Below are positions 17,231 to 25,808 of a stretch of 64,000 nucleotides of DNA, one piece after another. Every line of letters starts with the position of its first letter. Position 1 is the first letter of the stretch. Origin of the DNA: Anaerococcus obesiensis ph10 (GTDB lineage Bacteria; Bacillota; Clostridia; Tissierellales; Peptoniphilaceae); contig NZ_HE978531.1 of NCBI RefSeq assembly GCF_000311745.1, forward strand, positions 878,540 to 942,539, given 5' to 3'. A model generated the notes under the pieces. It was given only the letters and a program-made list of their open reading frames with translations. It ran no database searches and was not told the DNA's origin. Position numbers and translations under genes: made by a program.

Positions 17231-18127
17231 ATTTTTACCCTTCATCAAAACCAAAGAGCCTGTTAGAACTAAAATAAGTCCTATAAATAATCTTATTGTA
17301 AAATTTTCTCCCAAAATTATTACTGATAAAATCGAGCCGAATATTGGGATAAATAATTTGAATACTCCAAATTGGTTTGCGCTATGATTTTGCAAAACTA
17401 TTGTCCAAATTGTAAATGATGTTGCTGTAATAAATGCTCCATAAAAAAGCATTAAAAAAGCTTTCAAGTTTATAACAACTGGATTTATATATAAAAATCT
17501 GCCAAGTATTATTAAAGGCAAGGAACCGAATAAAAGCACCATGCCATTTAAAATATATGGATCTGAATTTTTTGAATATTTTCTTAATAAAACTGATGCT
17601 AAAGCATTAATAAATGTTGATGTAAAAATGAATCCTTCTCCTGTTAGTTTAAATCCACTTCCCATTTTTTGATTTGAATTTACCAAAATAATTCCTGCTG
17701 TTCCAATTATTAAGGCTATAATTGTATTTATCGAAATTTTATCTTCTGGAAGTAGAAAAAGTGAAATTATTACAATCATAAATGAATTTGATGCTTGTAT
17801 GATTGATGATTTTACTCCGCTTGTATTTGAAAGTCCTATATAATAGAAAAAATATTGCAAAAAAGTTTGTAGTATTGCAAGAATTATAACTAATTTTATA
17901 TTTACTTTAGAAAATGAAATTTTGTTTTTTCCAAAAATTTTGGCATAAAAAAATGCCAAAATCCCTGCCATAAAAAATCTAATTCCAGCTATATAAACTT
18001 TTGCAAAGGTGTCGTATGATTCTATCTGCAAAACTTCATAAGTGGATTTAATAAGGGGGATTGCACTCCCCCATAAAAACATTGCTATTAAAGAAAAAAT
18101 TACTGCATTTTTTTTATTTTTGAGCAT
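17210..18127 (-). CDS. DMT-superfamily (EamA) permease
   Basis: This 305-residue protein has ten predicted hydrophobic helices in two EamA halves, e.g. FSLIAMFLWGSAIPLIKS at the N-terminus and LFIPIFGSILSVIILGENFT in the second half. Members export or import metabolites and drugs; the substrate is unknown. The start at 18127 (MLKNKK) is chosen because AGGAGAAAT lies upstream; the open frame extends further into the DegV gene without a better start. It lies 7 bases behind that gene and is probably co-transcribed with it. Confidence 0.88.
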   Translation of the reverse strand: MLKNKKNAVIFSLIAMFLWGSAIPLIKSTYEVLQIESYDTFAKVYIAGIRFFMAGILAFFYAKIFGKNKISFSKVNIKLVIILAILQTFLQYFFYYIGLSNTSGVKSSIIQASNSFMIVIISLFLLPEDKISINTIIALIIGTAGIILVNSNQKMGSGFKLTGEGFIFTSTFINALASVLLRKYSKNSDPYILNGMVLLFGSLPLIILGRFLYINPVVINLKAFLMLFYGAFITATSFTIWTIVLQNHSANQFGVFKLFIPIFGSILSVIILGENFTIRLFIGLILVLTGSLVLMKGKNKKDSLE

Positions 18128-18134
18128 ATTTCTC

Positions 18135-19001
18135 CTATCTTTTTTCTCCAAAATATGACAAGGAATACATTCCTGGTCCAACGTGAGATCCAATCAAAGA
18201 TCCAATTGGAGCAAGACTTACTTTTGCATCTTTAAAATTTTCTTCTATTAATTCTTTTAATATTTTAGCATTTTCATCAAAGTAAGCATATCCTATCAAA
18301 ACTTCTTTTGATATTTCTGGTTTCCAATTTTTTTTGAAATTATTGAACAAAACTTTTATAGCTCTTTTATTTCCTCTTTCAATTTTCAAAACTTGCAAAG
18401 AACCATCATCAGATACATGTAAAACTGGCTTCACTTTCAAAAAACTTCCTATTCCTGCGCTAGTTTTTGAAATCCTTCCACCTTTATATAAATATTTAAG
18501 ATTGTCTACTCCAAATTGGGCTACCATATATTTTGAATTATCTTTTATAAAAGAATCAATTTCATCTATACTTTTTCCATCTTCTTGCATTTTACAAATA
18601 ATTTGGCACAAAAGACCAGTACCTGTTGACGCTTGATTTGTATCATAAACATAAATTTTTCTATCTGGATATTTTTTTTCTAAAATTTCCTTTGCTTTCA
18701 TAGCATTTTTATAAGTTCCAGATAGAACATCAGTAATACCTATATAAAATACGTCTTCTCCATTTTTTAAAACTTCTTCAAAATATTTTTCAAAAGCAGC
18801 TAAGTTTACTTGGCTTGTAAAAACATTTTTATCTTCTAACATAAATTCATAATATTCATTTAGTTTTTCAATATCTGTACCTATAATTTCATAAATTTCA
18901 TCTTCCATATTTGATTGCATAGGCACTATGGTAATATTCGATGATTTTATAAAATCAACGTTCATATCGCTAGAACCGTCTGTTATTATTCTAAAATTCA
19001 T
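18135..19001 (-). CDS. DegV family protein (second copy)
   Basis: The 288-residue protein is a second DegV/FakB-type fatty-acid-binding protein: RIITDGSSDM at the N-terminus, FTSQVNLAAFEKYFEE in place of the usual T-S-x-P segment, YIGITDVLSGTYKNA, and LKYLYKGGRISKTSAGIGSFLKVKPVL. The serine/threonine loop is somewhat divergent (TSQVN rather than TSxPS), so ligand preference may differ from the copy at 14301. It sits between hisS (8 bases upstream) and the permease gene in one unit. Confidence 0.9.
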   Translation of the reverse strand: MNFRIITDGSSDMNVDFIKSSNITIVPMQSNMEDEIYEIIGTDIEKLNEYYEFMLEDKNVFTSQVNLAAFEKYFEEVLKNGEDVFYIGITDVLSGTYKNAMKAKEILEKKYPDRKIYVYDTNQASTGTGLLCQIICKMQEDGKSIDEIDSFIKDNSKYMVAQFGVDNLKYLYKGGRISKTSAGIGSFLKVKPVLHVSDDGSLQVLKIERGNKRAIKVLFNNFKKNWKPEISKEVLIGYAYFDENAKILKELIEENFKDAKVSLAPIGSLIGSHVGPGMYSLSYFGEKR

Positions 19002-19009
19002 AATTCTCC

Positions 19010-20308
19010 TTATAGATATTCTCTAATCTCTTCAATTTTCACACTAACTTGCTTTCCATCTTCCATATTTTTTACAGAAACCATTTTGTTTTCATATTCT
19101 TCTTGTCCGATTATTAAGACTTTTTTTACGCCAATTTTGTCTGCATAATTAATTTTTTTCTTAAATTTTCCGTCTTCAAGATATATATCAACCTTTAGAC
19201 CTTGCTCTTTTAATTTATTTGCTATGTCTATGGCATAAAAATTTAATTTCTCATCCATAGGAATTACAAGACAATCTGTAAATTTAGCTTTATATTTTTC
19301 TACAAGACCAAGCTGTTGAAATTGATAAAATAATCTTGTAAGACCAATAGAAAGTCCAACTCCTGGTAAATTTTGTTTTGAGAAATTTCCTGCAAGATTT
19401 TCATATCTTCCACCAGAGCATACACTTCCAATTGACTCATAACCATCCAAAAAAGTTTCATAAACTGTAGATGTATAATAATCAAGACCACGAGTAATTG
19501 ACAAATCAATAATAATTGAATCATCATCAATTCCAAATTTAATCATATAATCATAAACTTCTTTTAATTCATCTAATCCAATTTTATAATTATCATTTAA
19601 ATTTAGTGATTCAAGATAAGTCAAAAGCTCTTTGTTTTCTCTTTTATTATTTATAAGCTCCATCAATTTATCTGCTTTTTCTTCCCCACAAATTTCTACC
19701 AAAAGCTCTCTTGTATTTTCTTCACCGATTTTTGCTTTTTTATCGATTGTTCTTAAAACTTCTTCCTTATCAGAAATTTCAAGTGATTCAAAAAATCCAT
19801 TCAATAGCTTTCTATTATTAATATGGAACTTTATTCCGTTAAAGTCAAGTTTTTGGAAAATTTCATAAATAACCTTAGGCAAAAGTGCATCATTGTGTAT
19901 TGACAAAGAATTGTTTCCAATAATATCAATATCGCATTGGTAAAATTCCTTGTATCTTCCTTTTTGATTTCTTTCTCCCCTATAAACTTTTGCAATTTGA
20001 TACCTTTTGAAAGGGAAATTCAAATCAGAAAAATGTTCAGAAACATATCTTGCAAGAGGAACAGTTAAATCAAATCTCAAAGACATATCTTTTTTTGATG
20101 AATCAATTCCAAAAATTTGCTTTTCAGTTTCTCCGCCGCCTTTTGCAAATAAAATATCATTTTTTTCAATTGCTGGCGTATCAATTGGTAAAAATTGATA
20201 AGACAAAAAAGTTTCTTCAATGATATTTTTTATATAATCAAATGCTAATTGATCTTCTGGTAATAATTCCATAACACCTGCAATAGTTTGTGGTTTTACT
20301 ATATTCAT
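19010..20308 (-). CDS. hisS: Histidyl-tRNA synthetase
   Basis: The 432-residue class II synthetase has motif 2 (YRGERNQKGRYKEFYQCDIDIIG), the two histidine-specific segments (RGLDYYTSTVYE and the GGRYENL region) and motif 3 (PGVGLSIGLTRL), followed by a normal anticodon-binding domain (CLVIPMDEKLNFYAIDIANKLK...). Length is normal. It is translated just behind the DUF6873-like gene and just before DegV. I saw no T-box leader, which fits its internal position in a unit. Confidence 0.96.
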   Translation of the reverse strand: MNIVKPQTIAGVMELLPEDQLAFDYIKNIIEETFLSYQFLPIDTPAIEKNDILFAKGGGETEKQIFGIDSSKKDMSLRFDLTVPLARYVSEHFSDLNFPFKRYQIAKVYRGERNQKGRYKEFYQCDIDIIGNNSLSIHNDALLPKVIYEIFQKLDFNGIKFHINNRKLLNGFFESLEISDKEEVLRTIDKKAKIGEENTRELLVEICGEEKADKLMELINNKRENKELLTYLESLNLNDNYKIGLDELKEVYDYMIKFGIDDDSIIIDLSITRGLDYYTSTVYETFLDGYESIGSVCSGGRYENLAGNFSKQNLPGVGLSIGLTRLFYQFQQLGLVEKYKAKFTDCLVIPMDEKLNFYAIDIANKLKEQGLKVDIYLEDGKFKKKINYADKIGVKKVLIIGQEEYENKMVSVKNMEDGKQVSVKIEEIREYL

Positions 20309-20321
20309 TTTAATCTCCTAA

Positions 20322-20999
20322 TCATATCCATATTAAAGATCCAGTATCTACTAAATTAGTGTCTGGATATAATAAATTTAATTTTTCCTTATATACTATA
20401 TTTTTAATTATATCATACGAATTTAATCTTTCTATATTTCCATTAAATAATATAGTATTTTCATCAATTTTTCCAAAACATCCACCCAAAAATCCTTGAT
20501 CAAATCCGTCAAGAGAAATTTTTTCTTCTTTTAATAAAGTAAGTGGCAAAATATTTTTTAATTTTTTAAAAATTCCCATATCAGAAGTCATTAGATTTTC
20601 ATTAAAAACAAGCATAGAACACCTTGAGTAGCCTTGCTTGATAAATAAGTGCTTGATATTTTTTTCTTCAAAAAATAATTTTATATTTTTTTCAGTAAAA
20701 TCATTGTGGATATAAAAATTTTTAAATTTTACAATATTATAAAGAGCATCATAAGGATAATTTTTTGAAACTTCTTCTCCTTTAATAATATTAATATTTT
20801 TTATATTTTTTTTGTAATACTCATAGACATTTTTATCAACTATTAAATTTTTATCATCCAATTTAAATAAAGAAAGATCAGGATGATCTGAAATTCTTTT
20901 GTCAAGATTTGGATTATCAATTGTTTTTAAATATTTTATATTTTTAAAATCCAAAAAATCTGTAAATTCTTTTTTTGATTTGTGACTAATAATTAACAT
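20322..20999 (-). CDS. DUF6873-like protein of GME-type fold (putative)
   Basis: This is a 225-residue cytosolic protein. From memory it resembles the clostridial DUF6873 family, assigned to the guanidino-group-modifying enzyme fold: repeated strand-turn segments (PYDALYNIVKFKNFYIHN, IKQGYSRCSMLVFNENLMTSD) and a late GFLGGCFGKI with a cysteine that could be the nucleophile. The assignment is tentative and no activity is implied. The start at 20999 follows an AAGGAGAATT site; a longer frame to 21023 has no site. It is first in the unit with hisS and lies downstream of the tRNA terminator. Confidence 0.6.
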   Translation of the reverse strand: MLIISHKSKKEFTDFLDFKNIKYLKTIDNPNLDKRISDHPDLSLFKLDDKNLIVDKNVYEYYKKNIKNINIIKGEEVSKNYPYDALYNIVKFKNFYIHNDFTEKNIKLFFEEKNIKHLFIKQGYSRCSMLVFNENLMTSDMGIFKKLKNILPLTLLKEEKISLDGFDQGFLGGCFGKIDENTILFNGNIERLNSYDIIKNIVYKEKLNLLYPDTNLVDTGSLIWI

Positions 21000-21021
21000 A
21001 ATTCTCCTTAAATTTAGGTAC

Positions 21022-21043
21022 AAAAAAAGTCCTCAACGAGGAC
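21022..21043 (-). terminator. Terminator of the tRNA cluster
   Basis: GTCCTC, three loop bases and GAGGAC followed by T7 on the minus strand, 6 bases after the tRNA-Cys 3' end. Confidence 0.85.
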
Positions 21044-21048
21044 AAATT

Positions 21049-21122
21049 TGGAGGCGCCACCCAGATTTGAACTGGGGATAAAGGTGTTGCAGACCTCTGC
21101 CTTACCACTTGGCTATGGCGCC
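21049..21122 (-). tRNA. tRNA-Cys (GCA)
   Basis: A 74-base cloverleaf: acceptor GGCGCCA pairs with TGGCGCC, anticodon loop CTGCAAC gives GCA, and the T arm is present as CCCAGTTCAAATCTGGG. CCA is encoded. Third of three tRNAs in one transcript. Confidence 0.95.
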
Positions 21123-21126
21123 ATAT

Positions 21127-21201
21127 TGGAGCGGAAGACGGGATTCGAACCCGCGACCCTCGCCTTGGCAAGGCGATACTCTACCACTGAGCCACTTCCG
21201 C
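21127..21201 (-). tRNA. tRNA-Gly (GCC)
   Basis: A 75-base cloverleaf: acceptor GCGGAAG with CTTCCGC, anticodon loop TTGCCAA (GCC) on stem CGCCT/AGGCG, T loop GGTTCGAATCC. CCA is encoded. Middle gene of the cluster, 4 bases from tRNA-Cys. Confidence 0.96.
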
Positions 21202-21209
21202 ATTTTTTC

Positions 21210-21285
21210 TGGTGCCCAGAGGCGGAATCGAACCACCGACACGGGGATTTTCAGTCCCCTGCTCTACCGACTGAGCTATCTGGGC
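21210..21285 (-). tRNA. tRNA-Phe (GAA)
   Basis: A 76-base cloverleaf: acceptor GCCCAGA with TCTGGGC, anticodon loop CTGAAAA (GAA) on stem GGGGA/TCCCC, T loop GGTTCGATTCC. CCA is encoded. First gene of the cluster. Confidence 0.96.
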
Positions 21286-21301
21286 TAAACATTACTTTTA
21301 T

Positions 21302-21330
21302 AGTATATGCTAAATTAAAATTCTTGTCAA
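21302..21330 (-). promoter_or_regulatory. Strong promoter of the tRNA cluster
   Basis: On the minus strand a consensus TTGACA (21325-21330) and TATACT (21302-21307) are 17 bases apart, 17 bases before tRNA-Phe. Confidence 0.85.
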
Positions 21331-21415
21331 ATTTTTTTAAAATTTTACAAAGAAATAATCCAATTTTTTATTTTTAAATTTACAAAATCAATTTTATTTG
21401 TAAATAAAATTTTTC

Positions 21416-21471
21416 AAAAAAAAAAAGAGCCTTGCAAAACAAATTATTTTTCATAAATTGCATAAGCTCTG
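21416..21471 (-). ncRNA. Possible small RNA end / orphan terminator
   Basis: On the minus strand AGAGCTTATGCAA and TTGCAAGGCTCT form a stem followed by T11, a terminator shape. No gene lies upstream on this strand: the next gene (21600) runs the other way. A TTTACA...TATATA-like pair near 21508-21538 could start a transcript of about 85 bases. The remainder of 21331-21599 shows only the short leader of the VOC gene. Confidence 0.3.
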
Positions 21472-21599
21472 GTCATAAGGTTGCGAAATTTCTTATCCCT
21501 TATTTATATACCCTAGAAAAAATTTATCTTGTAAAATATTAGTAAAATTCATTTTAAATTTTTTGGGTAAAAATATAATATAAGAAATTAGGAGGTTTT

Positions 21600-21980
21600 A
21601 TGAAATTTAAATCAATTCACACATGTATATACACAGATAACGATAAGGAAAGTATAAAATTTTATGAAGATGCATTAAATATGCACATTACTAGAAGAAA
21701 AGATTACGATGAAGATGAATTTTCTTTAATTTATATGGCAACAGAAGATGGAGCTTACGAACTTGAATTAACATTTAATCACGACGGAAGAAAATATGAG
21801 CACGGCTCATATTACGGTCACATGGCATTTAAAACAAAAGAATTTGAAAAATCCTATGACCTTCACAAAAAAATGGGAGTAGTAAGTCAAGAAATCGGCG
21901 GACTTTCTGACGGTTCTGACAAATTTTATTTTATAAAAGACCCTCAAGGCTTTTCTATAGAAATAATTGAAGAAAAATAA
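21600..21980 (+). CDS. VOC-family protein, glyoxalase I-like
   Basis: The 126-residue protein resembles lactoylglutathione lyase (GloA): HTCIYTDNDKESIKFYEDALNM at the N-terminus, then the first-module Glu in YELELTFN, the second-module His in YGHMAFK and the C-terminal Glu in GFSIEIIE, which with His7 would form the metal site. It would detoxify methylglyoxal-type adducts, though glutathione is not expected in such an anaerobe and another thiol or substrate is likely. AGGAGG lies 6 bases before the ATG. Monocistronic. Confidence 0.88.
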   Translation: MKFKSIHTCIYTDNDKESIKFYEDALNMHITRRKDYDEDEFSLIYMATEDGAYELELTFNHDGRKYEHGSYYGHMAFKTKEFEKSYDLHKKMGVVSQEIGGLSDGSDKFYFIKDPQGFSIEIIEEK

Positions 21981-22006
21981 TAATTGATTGATAATTTATA
22001 TTTTTT

Positions 22007-22034
22007 AAAAAATGGACCTTTTTGGGTCCATTTT
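22007..22034. terminator. Bidirectional terminator, VOC gene / rlmH
   Basis: AAAATGGACC, loop TTTTT, GGGTCCATTTT lies between convergent genes and overlaps the rlmH stop codon. Confidence 0.85.
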
Positions 22035-22515
22035 ATTTGTGATAAGGTTCATTATTTATAATTTTGTAAGCCCTATAAATTTGTTCAATTAAAATTAATC
22101 TCATTAATTTATGGGGAAAAGTCATTTTTGAAAATGATAATTTGTAATCAGCCTTTTGGCTTATTTTTTTTGAAAGACCATTTGACCCACCAATTAAAAA
22201 AACTAAATCGCATCCCATTCCATAAGTCATTTGCTCTTTAATTAATTTTGAAAAACTTTCTGATGATAGGCTTTTGCCTTCAATTTCTAGGCTTATAATA
22301 TAGGAATTTTCTTTAATCTTTTTCAAAATCCTATCAGCTTCCCTATCTTTTACAATTTCCAATTCTTTTTCTGATAAATTTTCAGGGGCTTTTTCGTCAT
22401 TTACTTCAATGATTTTTAATTTTACGTATGGTTTTAATCGTTTTTCGTACTCGCTTATTGCATCTTTAAAATATTTTTCTTTAATTTTTCCCACACTTAC
22501 TATTGAAATATTCAT
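22033..22515 (-). CDS. rlmH: 23S rRNA (pseudouridine1915-N3)-methyltransferase RlmH
   Basis: The 160-residue SPOUT methyltransferase acts on helix 69 of 23S rRNA in 70S ribosomes. Family features are [14 protein letters not shown] at the N-terminus, [12 protein letters not shown], the knot region [10 protein letters not shown], and the C-terminal [35 protein letters not shown]. It overlaps trmB by 4 bases. Confidence 0.97.
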   Translation of the reverse strand: MNISIVSVGKIKEKYFKDAISEYEKRLKPYVKLKIIEVNDEKAPENLSEKELEIVKDREADRILKKIKENSYIISLEIEGKSLSSESFSKLIKEQMTYGMGCDLVFLIGGSNGLSKKISQKADYKLSFSKMTFPHKLMRLILIEQIYRAYKIINNEPYHK

Positions 22516-23144
22516 TTATTAAATCTCGCTTTTATATAATAAATCGGCATATTTTTATTTCTAAATTTTCTTTCATATTCGCTTATATATTTGCTTTTTT
22601 CTTCTGAAATATTTTCATCTTTTTCAATTATATCCATAGAAAATTCTTCAAAATATTTAACTGAAGCCTCATATAATTCTTTATTATCTGTCTTTAATTC
22701 CAAAATCGCCTTATCTTTTATAATATTTTTGTACCTATTCAAAAATCTCTCGTGGCTAAGCCTTCTTTTGTGGTGACGTCTTTTTGGCCAAGGAGTTGAA
22801 AAATTCAAATATATTCTTGAAATTTCTTCATTTTCAAAAATTTCTTCCAAATTTTCCGCATCTGCTATAAGCCCTCTAACATTTGTAAGTTCATTTTCTT
22901 TTATTTTTCTGCTTGCAACAACAAAGGCATTTGTATTTACTTCAAGTCCTATAAAATTTATAGCAGGATTATCCTTAGCAATTTCAATTAAAAAATCTCC
23001 CCTGCCAGATCCAATTTCCAAATATATTTCATTATCATTTCCAAAAATTTCTTTCCATTTCCCCTTGTTTTCTTTTCCATCAAAATAAATCAAAGGATTT
23101 TCTTTCATTTCTGGAATTGCATTTTCTTTAAATCTTAATCTCAT
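22512..23144 (-). CDS. trmB: tRNA (guanine46-N7)-methyltransferase TrmB
   Basis: The 210-residue enzyme has the SAM-binding [16 protein letters not shown], the [15 protein letters not shown] strand, the active-site [25 protein letters not shown] (residues near 120) and [12 protein letters not shown]. Full length. It is first in the trmB-rlmH pair, coupled by an ATGA overlap. The upstream gap to the divergent PadR gene is 166 bases. Confidence 0.96.
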   Translation of the reverse strand: MRLRFKENAIPEMKENPLIYFDGKENKGKWKEIFGNDNEIYLEIGSGRGDFLIEIAKDNPAINFIGLEVNTNAFVVASRKIKENELTNVRGLIADAENLEEIFENEEISRIYLNFSTPWPKRRHHKRRLSHERFLNRYKNIIKDKAILELKTDNKELYEASVKYFEEFSMDIIEKDENISEEKSKYISEYERKFRNKNMPIYYIKARFNK

Positions 23145-23236
23145 TTCTCATCCTTTCTATTAAGTATTAGTTTACAAAATATTTGTTATAAAAACAAGGA
23201 AAATAAAATTTAAAATTTTAAAATCCAATATACCTA

Positions 23237-23270
23237 TTGACATTAATATACTATGCTGTACAATGTATAT
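23237..23270 (+). promoter_or_regulatory. Promoter and PadR-type operator of the PadR operon
   Basis: TTGACA (23237-23242) and TACAAT (23259-23264) are 16 bases apart. An inverted repeat TATACTATG ... CAATGTATA (7 of 9 positions symmetric, centre 23258) covers the -10 box, so the PadR protein encoded downstream could repress itself. Confidence 0.6.
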
Positions 23271-23310
23271 ATCAATAAGATGGATTAAATTATTATTGGA
23301 AAGGATTGTT

Positions 23311-23646
23311 ATGAATGAAGATTGGATTTCTCAAATTAAACGTGGAACTTTAGAATATGCTATCTTAATTTTAATTAAAAAAAAGGATAGATATGGCTAT
23401 GATTTAATTCAAACTCTTGAAAAATATCCAATGTTACAAACAAAGGAGAGCACTGTTTACCCACTACTTCGAAGACTTCTAAAAAATAATTATTTAGAAG
23501 CTTATTGGAAAAATATAGAAGAAGGCACTCCTCCAAGAAAATATTATAAAATTACAGAGCTTGGAAATTTTTATTTAAATGCTTTGAAAAGAGATTGGAT
23601 GATTCTTGTAAAAAATATTTCAGATCTTAGTGAGGAAGAAAAATGA
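23311..23646 (+). CDS. PadR family transcriptional regulator
   Basis: The 111-residue winged-helix protein has the PadR signature: QIKRGTLEYAILILIKKKDRYGYDLIQTLEK, then STVYPLLRRLLKNNYLEAYW with the recognition helix, and the wing PPRKYYKITELG, followed by a short dimerisation helix. The ATG at 23311 follows GGAAAGGAT; a longer in-frame start at 23263 would overlap the promoter. Its stop overlaps the start of the membrane protein gene by 4 bases, the usual PadR/HAAS-domain pair. Confidence 0.93.
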   Translation: MNEDWISQIKRGTLEYAILILIKKKDRYGYDLIQTLEKYPMLQTKESTVYPLLRRLLKNNYLEAYWKNIEEGTPPRKYYKITELGNFYLNALKRDWMILVKNISDLSEEEK

Positions 23647-24224
23647 AAAATAGTAAAATTGATAACAATTTAGAAAAATATTTATCAAAAGTAGACAGCA
23701 ATTTAAAATATATGTCTATTTCTGAAAAAACTGATATTTTAAGTGAACTTAAAAATTCATTTTATGAAAGGCTTAATGATGGGCAAAGTTCTGAGTACAT
23801 AATCTCTCAAATGGAAAGTCCAAAAGACTTAGCATTTTCTTATATGAGCGATAGTATTGTAAAAAGTAAAGATTTTTCCTTTAAAAATTTAATTATGGCT
23901 ATAGGATTTTATTCTTACGCTTCATTAGCGTGGATTTGTCTTATACCAACTCTTGCAATACTTTCCATATCTTTTTTCTTTTCTAGTGGAATTAGCATAT
24001 TTGCAGGTGTAATGGGACTTTTTAAAGGAATAATTCACATTAAACCAATCGATGAATTAAAATTTATCTTTTTTGGCTTTGAATTAAAAGGGATTTTCGC
24101 TTTAATTGCAGGTCTTATTTTAGCCTTGATATTTTTTATAATTGGAATTTTATTTTGGAAAGCTACAATTGCTACAATTAAATTTTTAAAAAATCAAAAA
24201 AGAAAATTAAATAATGGAAATTGA
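23643..24224 (+). CDS. DUF1700-like (HAAS) membrane protein
   Basis: The 193-residue protein has an N-terminal cytoplasmic HAAS-type helical domain (NLEKYLSKVDSNLKYMSISEKTDILSELKNSFYERL, residues about 8-45, then QMESPKDLAFSYMSD) and three or four membrane helices. Such proteins are encoded behind PadR regulators, and the HAAS domain may act with the PadR protein at the membrane; the physiological role is unknown. Coupled to PadR by an ATGA overlap. Confidence 0.8.
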   Translation: MKNSKIDNNLEKYLSKVDSNLKYMSISEKTDILSELKNSFYERLNDGQSSEYIISQMESPKDLAFSYMSDSIVKSKDFSFKNLIMAIGFYSYASLAWICLIPTLAILSISFFFSSGISIFAGVMGLFKGIIHIKPIDELKFIFFGFELKGIFALIAGLILALIFFIIGILFWKATIATIKFLKNQKRKLNNGN

Positions 24225-24276
24225 TAATCCAAAAAAACTTGCAAAAATTATAAATTTAGCTTATAAAAATTTTTTT

Positions 24277-24320
24277 AAAAAAACTAGGAATTAGCTTAAA
24301 ACTAATTCCTAGTTTTTTAA
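24277..24320. terminator. Bidirectional terminator, DUF1700 gene / livF
   Basis: AAAAAACTAGGAATTAG, a 7-base loop and CTAATTCCTAGTTTTTT form a perfect 17-bp stem between convergent genes. Confidence 0.92.
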
Positions 24321-25024
24321 ATTCCTAAATATGCACTTCTTACGGCAGGATCATTTTTAAGGTTTTCTGCCTTATCTTCTTTTACAATTTTTCCTGTTTC
24401 TATTACATAAGCCCTATCTGATATATCTAGGGCAAGATTAGCATTTTGTTCTACAAGCAAAATCGTTGAGCCTTCTTCTTTTAAAACTTTTATCGTTTCG
24501 AATATTTTTTCTACATAAAGAGGCGAAAGTCCCATTGATGGTTCGTCTAATAAAAGCAATTTTGGATTTGTCATTATAGCTCTTGCCATAGCAAGCATTT
24601 GTTGTTCTCCTCCTGACAAAGTTCCTGCTTTTTGATTTCTCCTATCTTTTAAAACTGGAAAAAGCTCATATATTCTCTCAATTTTTTCTTCTCTTTCTTT
24701 GTCTTTTAAATTTGTTGCAACTGAACCTAAATTTATATTATCTACGACTGAAAGATTTGAAAAAACTCTCCTTCCTTCTGGAACTTGTGCAATTCCAAGC
24801 CTTGTTATTTTGTATGCTTTTTTATTTGTTATATCTTCATTTTCAAAAGTGATTTTTCCGCTTCTTTTTTCAAGCAAAGAAGATATTGCTTGAAGGGTTG
24901 TAGTTTTTCCTGCTCCATTTGCTCCAATTAATGAAACTACTTCTTTTTTATTTACTTTTAAGGAAACATCCTTTATAGCGTGGATATTTCCATAATATAC
25001 ATTTAAATTTTCTACATTAAGCAT
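24317..25024 (-). CDS. livF: Branched-chain amino-acid ABC transporter ATPase LivF
   Basis: The 235-residue ATPase has Walker A GANGAGKTT, signature LSGGEQQML, Walker B LLLLDEPSMGLSP and the His-loop variant LLVEQNANLA (Gln in place of His) that distinguishes LivF. The ATG at 25024 lies directly after the livG stop, with GGAGAA inside the last livG codons as ribosome site; an upstream ATG at 25042 is less well placed. Last gene of the livJ-H-M-G-F order. Confidence 0.95.
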   Translation of the reverse strand: MLNVENLNVYYGNIHAIKDVSLKVNKKEVVSLIGANGAGKTTTLQAISSLLEKRSGKITFENEDITNKKAYKITRLGIAQVPEGRRVFSNLSVVDNINLGSVATNLKDKEREEKIERIYELFPVLKDRRNQKAGTLSGGEQQMLAMARAIMTNPKLLLLDEPSMGLSPLYVEKIFETIKVLKEEGSTILLVEQNANLALDISDRAYVIETGKIVKEDKAENLKNDPAVRSAYLGI

Positions 25025-25025
25025 T

Positions 25026-25808
25026 TTATTCTCCATATCCACTTCCCAAATAGGCGCTTACTACGTCATCTTTTTTAACAACTTCTTCTGGTTTTCCTTT
25101 TGCTATTACTATTCCGTGATTTAATACGTAAAGTTTTTCGCAAATTCCCAAGACCAATTTCATGTCATGTTCTATCAAAACAATTGATAAATTAAAATTA
25201 TCTCTTATCATTCTAATTGTATCCATCAATGACTCTGTTTCAATTGCATTCATACCTGCAGCTGGCTCGTCTAATAATAATAATTTTGGATTTGTCGCAA
25301 GAGCTCTTGCTATTTCTAATTTTCTTTGGGCTCCATAGGATAAATTTCCTGCGCTATCATTTGCATAAGCTGCAAGTCCCAAAATTTTTAAAATATCCAA
25401 GGCTTTTTTTGTTGCTTCTCTTTCTTCTTTCCAATAATTTTTAAGCCTAAGCATTCCGTCAACAATTTTATACCTCATATCTCTGTTCATAGATACTTTT
25501 ACATTATCTACAACTGATAAGTAATCAAATAATCTTATATTTTGAAAAGTTCTTGCTATACCTTTTTGACTTAGTTTGTGAACAGGTAAGCCTGTTATAT
25601 TTTCTCCATCTAAATAAATCGCTCCTTCTGTTGGCTCATAAACTCCACTTAGCATATTAAAAACTGTAGTTTTTCCTGCTCCATTTGGCCCAATTAAACC
25701 AATTAAATCTTTTTCTTTTACATCAAGATTAAATCCATTTACTGCCTTCAATCCTCCAAAGGAGATGGAAATATTATCACATTTTAATACAGATCTTCTT
25801 TTATCCAT
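25026..25808 (-). CDS. livG: Branched-chain amino-acid ABC transporter ATPase LivG
   Basis: The 260-residue ATPase has Walker A GPNGAGKTT, the LivG-typical ARTFQNIRLFDYLSVVDNVKV, the signature LSYGAQRKLEIARA, Walker B LLLLDEPAAGMNA and switch LIEHDMKLVLGI. It overlaps livM by 8 bases. It pairs with LivF to power LivH/LivM. Confidence 0.95.
   Translation of the reverse strand: MDKRRSVLKCDNISISFGGLKAVNGFNLDVKEKDLIGLIGPNGAGKTTVFNMLSGVYEPTEGAIYLDGENITGLPVHKLSQKGIARTFQNIRLFDYLSVVDNVKVSMNRDMRYKIVDGMLRLKNYWKEEREATKKALDILKILGLAAYANDSAGNLSYGAQRKLEIARALATNPKLLLLDEPAAGMNAIETESLMDTIRMIRDNFNLSIVLIEHDMKLVLGICEKLYVLNHGIVIAKGKPEEVVKKDDVVSAYLGSGYGE

Noticed and set aside
21048..21377. Open frame of 109 codons on the plus strand over the tRNA cluster
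   Set aside because: It is antisense to three clear tRNA genes, including their conserved T-loop sequences, and has no ribosome site.
24215..24253. Small ORF overlapping the end of the DUF1700-like gene
   Set aside because: It runs only 12 codons before a stop; a longer reading needs a frameshift and there is no ribosome site.
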